From positions 1-14,090 of the forward strand of contig JAHHRS010000049.1 in assembly GCA_020025675.1 (NCBI GenBank): 14,090 nucleotides of DNA, written 5' to 3'. Source of the stretch: Oscillospiraceae bacterium (GTDB lineage: Bacteria; Bacillota; Clostridia; Oscillospirales; Oscillospiraceae). This document shows positions 6,916 to 13,335 of this stretch, one piece after another (position 1 is the stretch's first letter; each line of letters starts with the position of its first letter). A program made the position numbers and the translations under genes. Below the pieces are notes generated by a model that made no database searches, was not told the DNA's origin, and saw only the letters and a list, made by a program, of their open reading frames with translations.

Positions 6916-7353
6916 CTATCCGATTAGGCAAAGTATCAATCCGTAGATTACACTTGCCGTTATGCCGTATACTATAACAGGGCCTGAAATTATAAACATC
7001 TTAGCCGCAGTTCCGGTAACAAAACCCTCGGTTTTAAATTCCAGTGCCGGAGCAACCACCGAGTTTGCAAATCCGGTAATAGGTACAAGAGTTCCCGCAC
7101 CGGCAAATTTTGCAATGCGGTCATAGCACCCGAAACCGGTGAGCAGGGCTCCTATAAAAACAAGGGTAATAGATTCCGCAATTCCGGCCGACTCAGTATT
7201 CATGCCCAACATTTTATAGACGTTTAAAATAAACTGACCCAGGCAGCATATGAGTCCGCCTATCCAAAATGCATTTAATGCGTCCTTTACGAAAGGTGAA
7301 CGGGGCATGTGCTGTTCGGAGTATTGCCTGTACTCCTCATTACTCATTTTCAA
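6916..7353 (-). CDS. spoVAC: Stage V sporulation protein AC (SpoVAC)
   Basis: A 145-residue membrane protein. It matches SpoVAC through PFVKDALNAFWIGGLICCLGQ near the N-terminus, ALLTGFGCYDRIAKFAGAG in the middle and VPITGFANSVVAPALEFK after that. Four or so hydrophobic segments fit the family. SpoVA proteins sit in the spore inner membrane and move dipicolinic acid into and out of the spore; SpoVAC itself has been described as a mechanosensitive channel. The usual neighbours spoVAD and spoVAE are absent on both sides here. The TTG start (7353) has AGGGGG 9 nt upstream; the alternative ATG at 7345-7347 is 15 nt from it. A sigma-G-like promoter at 7390-7419 fits forespore expression. Followed closely by the small Lys-rich ORF. 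Confidence 0.9.
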   Translation of the reverse strand: MKMSNEEYRQYSEQHMPRSPFVKDALNAFWIGGLICCLGQFILNVYKMLGMNTESAGIAESITLVFIGALLTGFGCYDRIAKFAGAGTLVPITGFANSVVAPALEFKTEGFVTGTAAKMFIISGPVIVYGITASVIYGLILCLIG

Positions 7354-7389
7354 CGCAGTTTTCCCCCTTAAAATTAGGTCTTACAGCAA

Positions 7390-7419
7390 TATTATCTTCC
7401 ATAACAGGGTTTTTATCCA
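7390..7419 (-). promoter_or_regulatory. Sigma-G-like promoter of spoVAC
   Basis: On the minus strand TGGATA (7414-7419) and GATAATA (7390-7396) have a 17-bp spacer. This is close to the forespore sigma-G pattern (TGAATA-like -35, CATA-TA -10) and unlike the TTGACA-type promoters elsewhere in the window. Predicted leader is about 30 nt. Confidence 0.55.
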
Positions 7420-7457
7420 TTAAGACGTAAAATTTTTTAATAAATTTAAAAACGGTC

Positions 7458-7486
7458 TTGACTTTATTAGATTTAAGTCTTATAAT
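7458..7486 (+). promoter_or_regulatory. Sigma-A promoter of tRNA-Ser
   Basis: TTGACT (7458-7463) and perfect TATAAT (7481-7486) with a 17-bp spacer, about 43 bp before the tRNA 5' end. One of the two closest matches to consensus in the window, fitting a stable-RNA gene. Confidence 0.85.
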
Positions 7487-7529
7487 AAGCAAGCTGTAAA
7501 TTTCATATTAATGATTTCTTGAGCAATAC

Positions 7530-7621
7530 GGAGATGTCGCGTAGTTGGTCGAGCGCGCACGATTGGAAATCGTGTATACCCCAAAAGGGTATCGAGAGTT
7601 CGAATCTCTCCATCTCCGCCA
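7530..7621 (+). tRNA. tRNA-Ser (anticodon GGA), CCA encoded
   Basis: The acceptor arm GGAGATG (7530-7536) pairs with CATCTCC (7611-7617); the discriminator is G and the CCA tail is encoded (7619-7621). The anticodon arm CACGA-TTGGAAA-TCGTG gives anticodon GGA, reading UCC/UCU serine codons. The long variable arm TACCCC-AAAA-GGGTA is the class II mark of tRNA-Ser. The T arm is GAGAG-TTCGAAT-CTCTC. A strong promoter lies upstream and a terminator directly follows. Confidence 0.97.
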
Positions 7622-7660
7622 AAAAGAAGCAGCTTTCATGTGAAAGCTGCTTCTTTTTTT
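7621..7660 (+). terminator. Terminator of tRNA-Ser
   Basis: A near-perfect stem of about 16 bp (AAGAAGCAGCTTTC paired with GAAAGCTGCTTCTT, loop ATGT) runs into a seven-T tract. It begins at the last base of the tRNA CCA. Confidence 0.92.
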
Positions 7661-7691
7661 AGTATCTGTAACCTACTCTGGAGGTGATAAA

Positions 7692-8876
7692 ATGGATAAT
7701 ATTCACGATATAATAAAATTTCAAAATATAGGCACAGACGCAATATTACTGCGCCGTTATCTGCATCAAAATCCTGAGCTGTCGGAAATGGAATTTGAAA
7801 CCATGGAGCTGATTTGTAAAAAGCTTCACGAGCTTAATATTCCATTTCGTAAAAATGTTGCAGGCACAGGTATCGTGGGACTTATAGAAGGTGCATATCC
7901 CGGTAAAACGGTGGGCATAAGAGCGGATATGGATGCTCTGCCCATAGAGGAGGTAAACAACGACCTTCCATACTGTTCCCGTGTTAAAGGCGTTATGCAC
8001 GCCTGCGGACATGATGCCCACACTGCTATTTTATGGGGTATAGCTGCCACGCTCTCCAAAATCCGCCACGTTCTGCACGGCAACGTTAAGCTTATTTTCC
8101 AGCCTGCGGAAGAAACCGTGGGAGGTGCAGAAAGGATGATAGCGGAGGGCTGTCTTGAAAATCCCCACGTTGATTACATGCTTGGTCTGCACGTAGAGCC
8201 GGACATTCCGGCTGGGAAAATCGGTCTTAAATACGGTAAAATGTATGCTTCCTCCGACATGCTGACTTTAAAGATTTACGGTCGCTCAAGCCACGGCGCA
8301 CGTCCCGATGAAGGTGTGGATGCAATACTGATAGCCGCTGAGATAATAAGCAATGTTCAGAGCTTTGTGAGTCGGAACGTGAGTCCTGTGGATTCTGCCG
8401 TCTGCTCCTTCGGTACTATTCACGGCGGCAATGTCAGAAATCAGATAGCTGATTATGTTGAGCTAACGGGAATAATCCGCACCCTTGACCCAAAGACAAG
8501 GCTGTTTGCAAGAGAGCGGGTAAAAAACATTTGCGAGCAGACTGCCAACATGCTTGGCGGCAAAGCGGAACTTATAATAGAGCCCAGCTATTCTCCTGTA
8601 ATAAATAACGATTCTATGGTTGATATGGTACGGGAAACTGCCGAGTTTATTATAGGTAATGAAAACATAATCATAAGAAAAGAGCCTTCTCTGGGTGTTG
8701 AGGATTTTGCCTACTTTGCCGCTGCAAGACCTGCCTGCTTTTTCCACTTAGGCTGTGGTATTGCAGGTGAAGAGCAGCGGGTTTGCCACAGTTCATGCTT
8801 TAACATCGATGAGACCTGTATTCCGCTTGGAATTGAGCTTCAATGTGAAAACGTGCTCAAGCTATTAAACAGTTAA
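7692..8876 (+). CDS. M20D-family amidohydrolase (N-acyl-amino acid / hippurate hydrolase type)
   Basis: A 394-residue binuclear metallopeptidase of the M20D group (hippuricase, IAA-amino-acid hydrolase, AbgB relatives). RADMDALPIEE is at 78-87; HACGHDAH at 103-110 supplies metal ligands Cys105 and His107; QPAEE (137-141) holds the catalytic/metal glutamates; GLHV gives His167; and FFHLG near the C-terminus gives His352. The dimerisation-domain SSHGARP (199-205) is present. All expected ligands are intact, so it should be active, hydrolysing an N-acyl or N-aroyl amino acid, but the acyl group cannot be told. GGAGGTG lies 6 nt before the ATG. The gap to the tRNA terminator is only 31 bp and holds no recognisable promoter. 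Its own terminator follows at 8883-8910. Confidence 0.92.
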   Translation: MDNIHDIIKFQNIGTDAILLRRYLHQNPELSEMEFETMELICKKLHELNIPFRKNVAGTGIVGLIEGAYPGKTVGIRADMDALPIEEVNNDLPYCSRVKGVMHACGHDAHTAILWGIAATLSKIRHVLHGNVKLIFQPAEETVGGAERMIAEGCLENPHVDYMLGLHVEPDIPAGKIGLKYGKMYASSDMLTLKIYGRSSHGARPDEGVDAILIAAEIISNVQSFVSRNVSPVDSAVCSFGTIHGGNVRNQIADYVELTGIIRTLDPKTRLFARERVKNICEQTANMLGGKAELIIEPSYSPVINNDSMVDMVRETAEFIIGNENIIIRKEPSLGVEDFAYFAAARPACFFHLGCGIAGEEQRVCHSSCFNIDETCIPLGIELQCENVLKLLNS

Positions 8877-8882
8877 TATTTA

Positions 8883-8910
8883 AGGGCAGGGTTATCCCCT
8901 GCTCTTTCTT
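8883..8910 (+). terminator. Terminator of the M20D amidohydrolase gene
   Basis: A 9-bp stem, AGGGCAGGG (8883-8891) with CCCTGCTCT (8897-8905), one G-U pair, followed by a T-rich tract (TTCTTT). Confidence 0.8.
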
Positions 8911-8976
8911 TACGTTGGCACATTTTCTTAAAGTCTGAAATTTCATTTTTCTTCTTGAGTGAAATTCAAAAAAGCT

Positions 8977-9005
8977 TTCACATAAAGAAGATTTTATGTT
9001 ATAGT
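8977..9005 (+). promoter_or_regulatory. Sigma-A promoter of the CLC-type transporter gene
   Basis: TTCACA (8977-8982) and TATAGT (9000-9005), each 5 of 6 to consensus, with a 17-bp spacer. The -10 overlaps a GTG at 9004-9006, so translation cannot start there from this promoter. That supports the downstream TTG at 9043. Confidence 0.65.
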
Positions 9006-9042
9006 GAAAAAAGTATTTTGTATGAATTCGGGAGTGATAGGA

Positions 9043-10299
9043 TTGAGCGAATATGTAGCGCCCAACATGAAAACATTGTGGGTTTTTCTGAAAGTGTTCT
9101 GCAAATGGGTATTAGTTGCATTGGTAGTAGGAATTATAGGGGGGCTTGTTGGCTCTGCATTTCATCTCAGTGTAGAGTATGTTACAGATCTTCGCTTTCA
9201 GCACCCTGAGCTGCTGCTTTCAATGCCTATATGCGGCATTATAATAGTCTTTCTCTATAAAATAACAAAAACTGAAGGCAAAGGCACTAACGCAGTTATA
9301 GGTTCGGTACACTTCGGTAAAAATGTTCCTATCCTGCTTGTACCTGTTATTTTTATTTCCACAGCTCTGACCCACTTCTGCGGCGGTTCTGCCGGTCGTG
9401 AAGGTGCGGCACTTCAAATAGGAGGCGGCCTTGGCTGTAATATAGGGCGGGCCATGCATCTGAATGAGAAAGAAGAGCCAATAGCTGTTTTATGCGGCAT
9501 GGCGGCTGTATTTTCTGCTCTTTTCGGCACCCCTGTGGCTGCTACGGTTTTTGCCCTTGAGGTGTGCAGTGTAGGTCTCATTCACTATTCAGGTCTTGTT
9601 CCCTGCAGTACCGCCGCTTTTGCAGCCTACGGGATAACCAAGCTCTTTGGCATTGCTCCAACCCGCTTTGCAGTTGAGGCCATCGCTCTCTCTTTCGGTG
9701 GAGTTATAAAAGTGATTATTCTCGCCTTTTTCTGTGCCATAATCAGTGTCCTTTTCTGTGAACTTTTACATCATTCCGAGCGTCTTACGGAAAAATACGT
9801 ACCGAACGCATATTTAAGGATTCTGATAGGCAGTGCAGCTGTGCTTATTCTAACCGTATTTGTAGGTAACATGGATTATAACGGTGCGGGTATGGGAATT
9901 ATAGTAAAGGCTGTTGAGCAGGGTGAGGCAAGGCCGGAAGCCTTTATTATGAAAATATTATTTACCGTCGTTACCCTTTCCTTCGGCTTTAAGGGCGGTG
10001 AAGTTGTACCTACCTTGTTTATCGGTGCAACACTTGGGTGTGCAGCCGGACCCTTGCTTGGGCTTCCTGCAGGCTTTGCGGCAGCGCTGGGCATGGCTGG
10101 GCTTTTCTGCGGTGCTGTCAACTGCCCGCTGGCCTCTCTTATTCTGTCTATTGAGCTGTTCGGTGCCGACGGTTTCCCGTATTTTGCCGTTGTCTGCTTT
10201 ATATCTTATATGCTCTCCGGCTACTCAAGCCTCTATAAAGAACAGATCATAACTTATTCAAAGCTCCGGGCTGAATATATAAATATCCACGCTGAATGA
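9043..10299 (+). CDS. CLC-family (voltage-gated chloride channel type) anion transporter
   Basis: A polytopic membrane protein of 418 residues from the chosen start. I choose TTG at 9043 because GGGAG lies 8 nt upstream and the promoter -10 covers the longer GTG start at 9004; ATG at 9022 has no ribosome site. Numbering from the GTG, CLC signatures are GREGA (131-135, gating Glu133), FGTPVAATVFALEV (174-187) and GGEVVP (331-336), the GxFxP position. The chloride-binding GSGIP motif is replaced by GTNAVI (94-99). Canonical Cl-/H+ exchangers have GREGP and GxFxP; the changes here recall the fluoride-exporting CLC-F clade, but the match is incomplete and no fluoride riboswitch is visible upstream. 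The ion is therefore uncertain. Monocistronic, converging on metK. Confidence 0.88.
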   Translation: MSEYVAPNMKTLWVFLKVFCKWVLVALVVGIIGGLVGSAFHLSVEYVTDLRFQHPELLLSMPICGIIIVFLYKITKTEGKGTNAVIGSVHFGKNVPILLVPVIFISTALTHFCGGSAGREGAALQIGGGLGCNIGRAMHLNEKEEPIAVLCGMAAVFSALFGTPVAATVFALEVCSVGLIHYSGLVPCSTAAFAAYGITKLFGIAPTRFAVEAIALSFGGVIKVIILAFFCAIISVLFCELLHHSERLTEKYVPNAYLRILIGSAAVLILTVFVGNMDYNGAGMGIIVKAVEQGEARPEAFIMKILFTVVTLSFGFKGGEVVPTLFIGATLGCAAGPLLGLPAGFAAALGMAGLFCGAVNCPLASLILSIELFGADGFPYFAVVCFISYMLSGYSSLYKEQIITYSKLRAEYINIHAE

Positions 10300-10378
10300 T
10301 TTTTGGGGGATAACTGAGCACCTCAAAACAGAAATGATTTAGCATCCCTGTTTTAAACCGATGAATTTAAGCAAAATT

Positions 10379-10419
10379 AAAGGACTTGCCGACTGCTTTG
10401 TGCAGACTGCAAGTCCTTT
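10379..10419. terminator. Convergent hairpin between the CLC gene and metK
   Basis: An 11-bp perfect stem (10379-10389 with 10409-10419) contains an inner CTGC/GCAG hairpin and lies between converging genes. On the minus strand it continues CTTTAATTTTG, so it serves metK better than the CLC gene, but T-tracts are weak both ways. Confidence 0.55.
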
Positions 10420-10484
10420 CGGTATACATAAAATTACTGTTTTACTTTTTAGGGCGCTTAAAACTTCCCATAGAATTCTTATTT

Positions 10485-11666
10485 TTACTTTAACGCGGCA
10501 AGAAGTTCATCAACTTTATCTCTGTCCTCCCAGCGCACTCCCAGATCCTCACGACCCATATGACCGTAGGCGGCAAGGTTTCTGTATATAGGCTTGCGGA
10601 GCTCCAGATCTCTTATAATGGCACTTGGGCGGAAATCAAATACTTTCTGTACGGCTTGGCTTATCTTATCATCAGGGTAGATACCCGTTCCGAAAGTCTC
10701 AACCAGCACGGACACCGGCTTTGCAACACCTATTGCGTAGGCAAGCTCTATTTGGCAGCGTCTTGCAAGACCGGCTGCAACCACATTCTTTGCGGCCCAG
10801 CGGGCGGCATAAGCTGCGGAACGGTCAACTTTTGTGGGGTCTTTACCGGAGAAAGCACCGCCGCCGTGAGGGGCACTTCCGCCGTATGTATCAACAATTA
10901 TTTTACGTCCCGTCAGGCCGGAGTCTCCCTGAGGTCCGCCGATAACAAACCGTCCTGTGGGATTTACAAAATACTTTGTATTTTCATCCAGAAGTTCCGC
11001 AGGCACGATGGGTTTTATAACATGCTCTATCATATCTTTTCTGATCTGCTCCAGAGTTGCCTCAGGTGCATGCTGAGTGGAAATTACAATGGTATCCACT
11101 CTCACAGGGCGGCGGTCTTCATCATATTCAACAGTCACCTGAGTTTTTCCGTCAGGACGAAGATAATTAACTGTGTTTGATTTCCTTACCTCAGTAAGGC
11201 GGAAAGCAAGTTTGTGTGCAAGGGATATGGCAAGAGGCATAAGCTCCTCTGTCTCATCGCAGGCATAACCGAACATCATGCCCTGATCACCTGCACCGTT
11301 CTGAAGCTCAGACTCTTCTTCTGCCTTATTTTCCAGAGATTTATCAACACCCATAGCAATATCTCCGGACTGCTCGTCTATGTTTGTAATTATACCGCAG
11401 GTATCGCAGTCAAAACCATATTTTGCCCTGTCGTATCCAATATCGCGGATAACCTCACGGGCTATCTTAGGAATATCAACATAGCATTCAGTGCTTATTT
11501 CACCCATGACGTGAACAAGTCCGGTAGATACGGTAGTCTCACAGGCAACTCTGCCCATAGGGTCTTTTTCGATTATAGCGTCCAGAACAGCATCGGAAAT
11601 CTGGTCGCAGATTTTATCGGGATGTCCTTCAGTCACGGACTCAGATGTAAATAAAAAATGGCTCAT
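10485..11666 (-). CDS. metK: S-adenosylmethionine synthetase (methionine adenosyltransferase)
   Basis: 393 residues, the normal full length. It makes SAM from methionine and ATP as a cytosolic tetramer using Mg2+ and K+. Family signatures are GHPDKICDQISD (14-25, with His15, Asp17 and Lys18 in the ATP/metal site), GAGDQGMMFGY (124-134) and the phosphate-binding loop GGGAFSGKDPTKVDRS (268-283). AGGAGGA precedes the ATG by 8 nt or so. A SAM-I riboswitch with its terminator lies between promoter and start codon, so the enzyme is turned off by its own product. SAM is also the cofactor of the radical-SAM HemZ in this window, but that is a general link, not a specific one. Confidence 0.98.
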   Translation of the reverse strand: MSHFLFTSESVTEGHPDKICDQISDAVLDAIIEKDPMGRVACETTVSTGLVHVMGEISTECYVDIPKIAREVIRDIGYDRAKYGFDCDTCGIITNIDEQSGDIAMGVDKSLENKAEEESELQNGAGDQGMMFGYACDETEELMPLAISLAHKLAFRLTEVRKSNTVNYLRPDGKTQVTVEYDEDRRPVRVDTIVISTQHAPEATLEQIRKDMIEHVIKPIVPAELLDENTKYFVNPTGRFVIGGPQGDSGLTGRKIIVDTYGGSAPHGGGAFSGKDPTKVDRSAAYAARWAAKNVVAAGLARRCQIELAYAIGVAKPVSVLVETFGTGIYPDDKISQAVQKVFDFRPSAIIRDLELRKPIYRNLAAYGHMGREDLGVRWEDRDKVDELLAALK

Positions 11667-11710
11667 AATTTATCCTCCTGAAATTATGTAATATACAATA
11701 AACAGCAAAC

Positions 11711-11737
11711 AAAAACGCCCCGTCTTCCGACGGAGCG
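11711..11737 (-). terminator. Riboswitch expression-platform terminator upstream of metK
   Basis: The minus-strand stem CGCTCCGTC/GACGGGGCG (one G-U) with a 4-nt loop is followed by TTTTTG. The 5' arm (11729-11736) can instead pair with the 3' strand of the aptamer P1 helix and two more bases (11759-11766), 7 of 8 positions. That is the usual antiterminator arrangement: with SAM bound, P1 forms and the terminator forms. Confidence 0.85.
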
Positions 11738-11760
11738 CAGAACAACCTGTTTAAGAAAGC

Positions 11761-11851
11761 CTCATCTTTCGTACACCGCCGGATTTAGCACCTTGCCATA
11801 AGCAGGTTGCCGGGCTTCACAGGGCCGTTCCCTCCACCACTCTTGATAAGG
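11761..11851 (-). ncRNA. SAM-I riboswitch (S-box) aptamer controlling metK
   Basis: On the minus strand the aptamer opens CTTATCAAGAG-TGGTGGAGGGAA, continues GGCCCTGTGAAGCCCGGCAACC and then AGGTGCTAAATCC, the highly conserved S-box sequences. P1 is CTTATC (11845-11850) with GATGAG (11761-11766), extended by one C-G pair. The position between a strong promoter and metK, with a terminator just downstream, fits a transcriptional OFF switch in high SAM. Confidence 0.96.
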
Positions 11852-11871
11852 TATGAAGTTTTACCTAAGTG

Positions 11872-11899
11872 AGTATATCATTATATTTCTCATTGTCAA
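11872..11899 (-). promoter_or_regulatory. Sigma-A promoter of the metK riboswitch leader
   Basis: A perfect TTGACA (11894-11899) and TATACT (11872-11877) with a 16-bp spacer on the minus strand. The predicted start, near 11865, is just upstream of the aptamer. Confidence 0.75.
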
Positions 11900-11932
11900 G
11901 AGCTATTAAAGAAAAGTTAACAATTCCGCTGT

Positions 11933-12976
11933 CTAAGCAAGGATTTTTCCGGAGTAGAATTGGCTTTCTCTGCCGTTTTGGTCAGTAATTGTAAAGCTTT
12001 TTATTCTGCCCCCCGGCTCATAATTTGAGAAAACTGCGTAATTTTCATCTATATATTCGCACAGGCTGTAACTGCCTGTTATTTTATACTCAAAACTCTC
12101 TTTTGGGTTTTCCGTTTCAAAGTTCCATTCTCTTATTTCCTTTCCTCCGCTTACTCCCCTGACATATATCTTCCCCTGGCGCACTGAAAATTCAGCTATA
12201 CCCTGAATTTTTCCAATCTCATATTTTATCGGATTAAATCCGTCGGTGTCCATACTTAGAACGCCGCCCTCAACCGTGCAGTACAGCCTGTCTCCCACTA
12301 ATACGGGTGCATATGCGGGCAGGTCGGTAAGCTCAGTCTCAATTCCGGTGCTTAAATTTTTTAGGTAAAGATGTTCATTACGGAATAGCTGATATATAAG
12401 CTTATCCCCTATAATGTACGGGTAGAAACAAGGCTCCGTTATTACTATTTCTTCACCCACTCCTAAAAGTGATGAGGCGCAAAAAACCATGGAACTGTCG
12501 CAATAATACATTTTATCCCCATGTATGCTCAGAAAATCACATGGGCCTTCTTTCACCGTTTGCCTGTCCCCTCCTTCTAAATTAACGCTTTCAATGTTTC
12601 CGCCGGAGTTTTTATTTATAAAATAAATTCGATCTGAATATGAGCAGATAAATTCCGGGACGCAGTCCGATAGCAGGATTTTAAAGTCTGAGGGTTTGGA
12701 GGACGTAATATCATAGGAGCATAGAGCGGGATTTTGATTCTGGTCAAAATCCATACAATAGAGACGCTGACCCAAAATAAGGGCTCTGCCGCCGCTCATG
12801 TAGCTCTGCATCCTCAGACTCTCCCCAACACTGAGCCGTGGAAGTACGGCATTTTCTATTTTATGCAGCGGAGCTTTGTCCTCGGTGTCCGGCGTAGGGG
12901 GCAGTTCTGCGCATGCAGATAAAGCCGCAGTCATGCACATACAAAGTATCATTATATTGGTTATAATTTTTTTCAT
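11933..12976 (-). CDS. Putative lipoprotein, beta-propeller-like (DUF5050-type) extracytoplasmic protein
   Basis: 347 residues with a signal peptide and lipobox: basic MKK, a hydrophobic stretch to about residue 19, then LSAC with the lipidation Cys at 22. The mature part repeats a pattern of short beta-strands, often of the form 'GDKLYY/DRIYFIN' followed by a small loop (DRIYFINKNSGG, GDKMYYCDS, GDKLIYQLF, GDRLYCTVEGG, QGKIYVRGV), at roughly 40-residue intervals. This suggests a beta-propeller similar to DUF5050/PQQ-like sensor ectodomains of Clostridia. No catalytic motif is seen; a binding or signalling role at the membrane surface is a guess. The ribosome site is weak (AAGGAA) and lies in a small hairpin. 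Its stop lies just upstream of the metK promoter with no clear terminator between, so some read-through into the riboswitch leader is possible. Confidence 0.8.
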   Translation of the reverse strand: MKKIITNIMILCMCMTAALSACAELPPTPDTEDKAPLHKIENAVLPRLSVGESLRMQSYMSGGRALILGQRLYCMDFDQNQNPALCSYDITSSKPSDFKILLSDCVPEFICSYSDRIYFINKNSGGNIESVNLEGGDRQTVKEGPCDFLSIHGDKMYYCDSSMVFCASSLLGVGEEIVITEPCFYPYIIGDKLIYQLFRNEHLYLKNLSTGIETELTDLPAYAPVLVGDRLYCTVEGGVLSMDTDGFNPIKYEIGKIQGIAEFSVRQGKIYVRGVSGGKEIREWNFETENPKESFEYKITGSYSLCEYIDENYAVFSNYEPGGRIKSFTITDQNGRESQFYSGKILA

Positions 12977-12977
12977 T

Positions 12978-12991
12978 CAAGGCATTCCTTG
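12978..12991 (-). promoter_or_regulatory. Hairpin covering the lipoprotein ribosome binding site
   Basis: CAAGG-AATG-CCTTG forms a perfect 5-bp stem ending one base before the ATG on the minus strand. The only Shine-Dalgarno-like bases (AAGGAA) are in its 5' arm, so translation may be weak or structure-controlled. Confidence 0.4.
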
Positions 12992-13011
12992 TCTATGTGG
13001 AAAGTTAATTT

Positions 13012-13040
13012 ATTTTAGCACAGAAAGCCCGCACTTTCAA
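13012..13040 (-). promoter_or_regulatory. Predicted sigma-A promoter of the lipoprotein gene
   Basis: Minus-strand TTGAAA (13035-13040) and TAAAAT (13012-13017) with a 17-bp spacer, giving a leader of about 30 nt. The -35 lies exactly in the spacer of the inverted repeat at 13027-13049. Confidence 0.6.
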
Positions 13041-13049
13041 TGTGCGGGC
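13027..13049. promoter_or_regulatory. Inverted repeat GCCCGCAC-N7-GTGCGGGC, candidate operator
   Basis: A perfect GC-rich 8-bp inverted repeat in otherwise AT-rich divergent intergenic DNA. Neither strand has a proper T-tract after it and neither neighbouring gene is transcribed into it from behind, so a terminator is unlikely. The -35 of the leftward promoter is in the 7-bp spacer, which fits a repressor operator. Confidence 0.5.
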
Positions 13050-13106
13050 CATTTAATATATATTTTACAAGTTTTTGAAGAAAAATTAATTTACAGTTTT
13101 ATCCAT

Positions 13107-13268
13107 TTCGACAAAAATCGACAACTAAATCCGAATTTTTTTGTCGTAAATTATCAAATGATATTGCATTATGTTAATATATCAGATATTATGTCAACAA
13201 GAAGTCTGCGTTGTTCGACAGTTTTCTGTTGTTGTGAAAGTGTCAACTATGGTAAATTTAATGCGACA
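13107..13268. promoter_or_regulatory. Cluster of Spo0A-box-like sites upstream of spo0A
   Basis: Five heptamers related to the 0A box TGTCGAA lie in 162 bp: perfect matches on the minus strand at 13107-13113 and 13214-13220, and one-mismatch matches at 13117-13123 (TGTCGAT, minus), 13142-13148 (TGTCGTA, plus) and 13262-13268 (TGTCGCA, minus). Three lie upstream and two downstream of the predicted spo0A promoter. In Bacillus, Spo0A~P controls its own promoters through such boxes, so autoregulation is likely. The cluster could also act on the divergent lipoprotein gene. Confidence 0.65.
13164..13192 (+). promoter_or_regulatory. Predicted spo0A promoter (sigma-A type)
   Basis: TTGCAT (13164-13169) and TATTAT (13187-13192) with a 17-bp spacer, leaving a leader of about 137 nt with two 0A-like boxes in it. 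I found no convincing sigma-H pattern (AGGA...GAAT) in the 359-bp gap. The region is AT-rich, so other choices remain possible. Confidence 0.45.
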
Positions 13269-13335
13269 GAACGGTTAATCTGCTTCAATTAGTACATAAG
13301 CGATTAGTATATTGCACAAATGGGAGGAAAGTATT

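Noticed and set aside
6905..6931. TTG start extending the small Lys-rich ORF by nine residues
   Set aside because: No suitable ribosome site precedes it, while the ATG at 6904 has AGGAGA at proper spacing.
7530..7621. tRNA-Ser as an integration site
   Set aside because: No integrase and no direct repeat of the tRNA 3' end were found in the window.
8906..9042. Fluoride (crcB) riboswitch upstream of the CLC gene
   Set aside because: I could not find the conserved core of that motif, and the promoter leaves only about a 30-nt leader.
10325..10354. AAAACAG/CTGTTTT inverted repeat as the CLC-gene terminator
   Set aside because: The stem is only 7 bp and AT-rich with a 16-nt loop, and the following bases are not a T-tract.
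10560..11180. A 206-codon frame on the plus strand opposite metK
   Set aside because: It is fully antisense to the conserved metK gene, lacks recognisable domains and is a codon-bias shadow.
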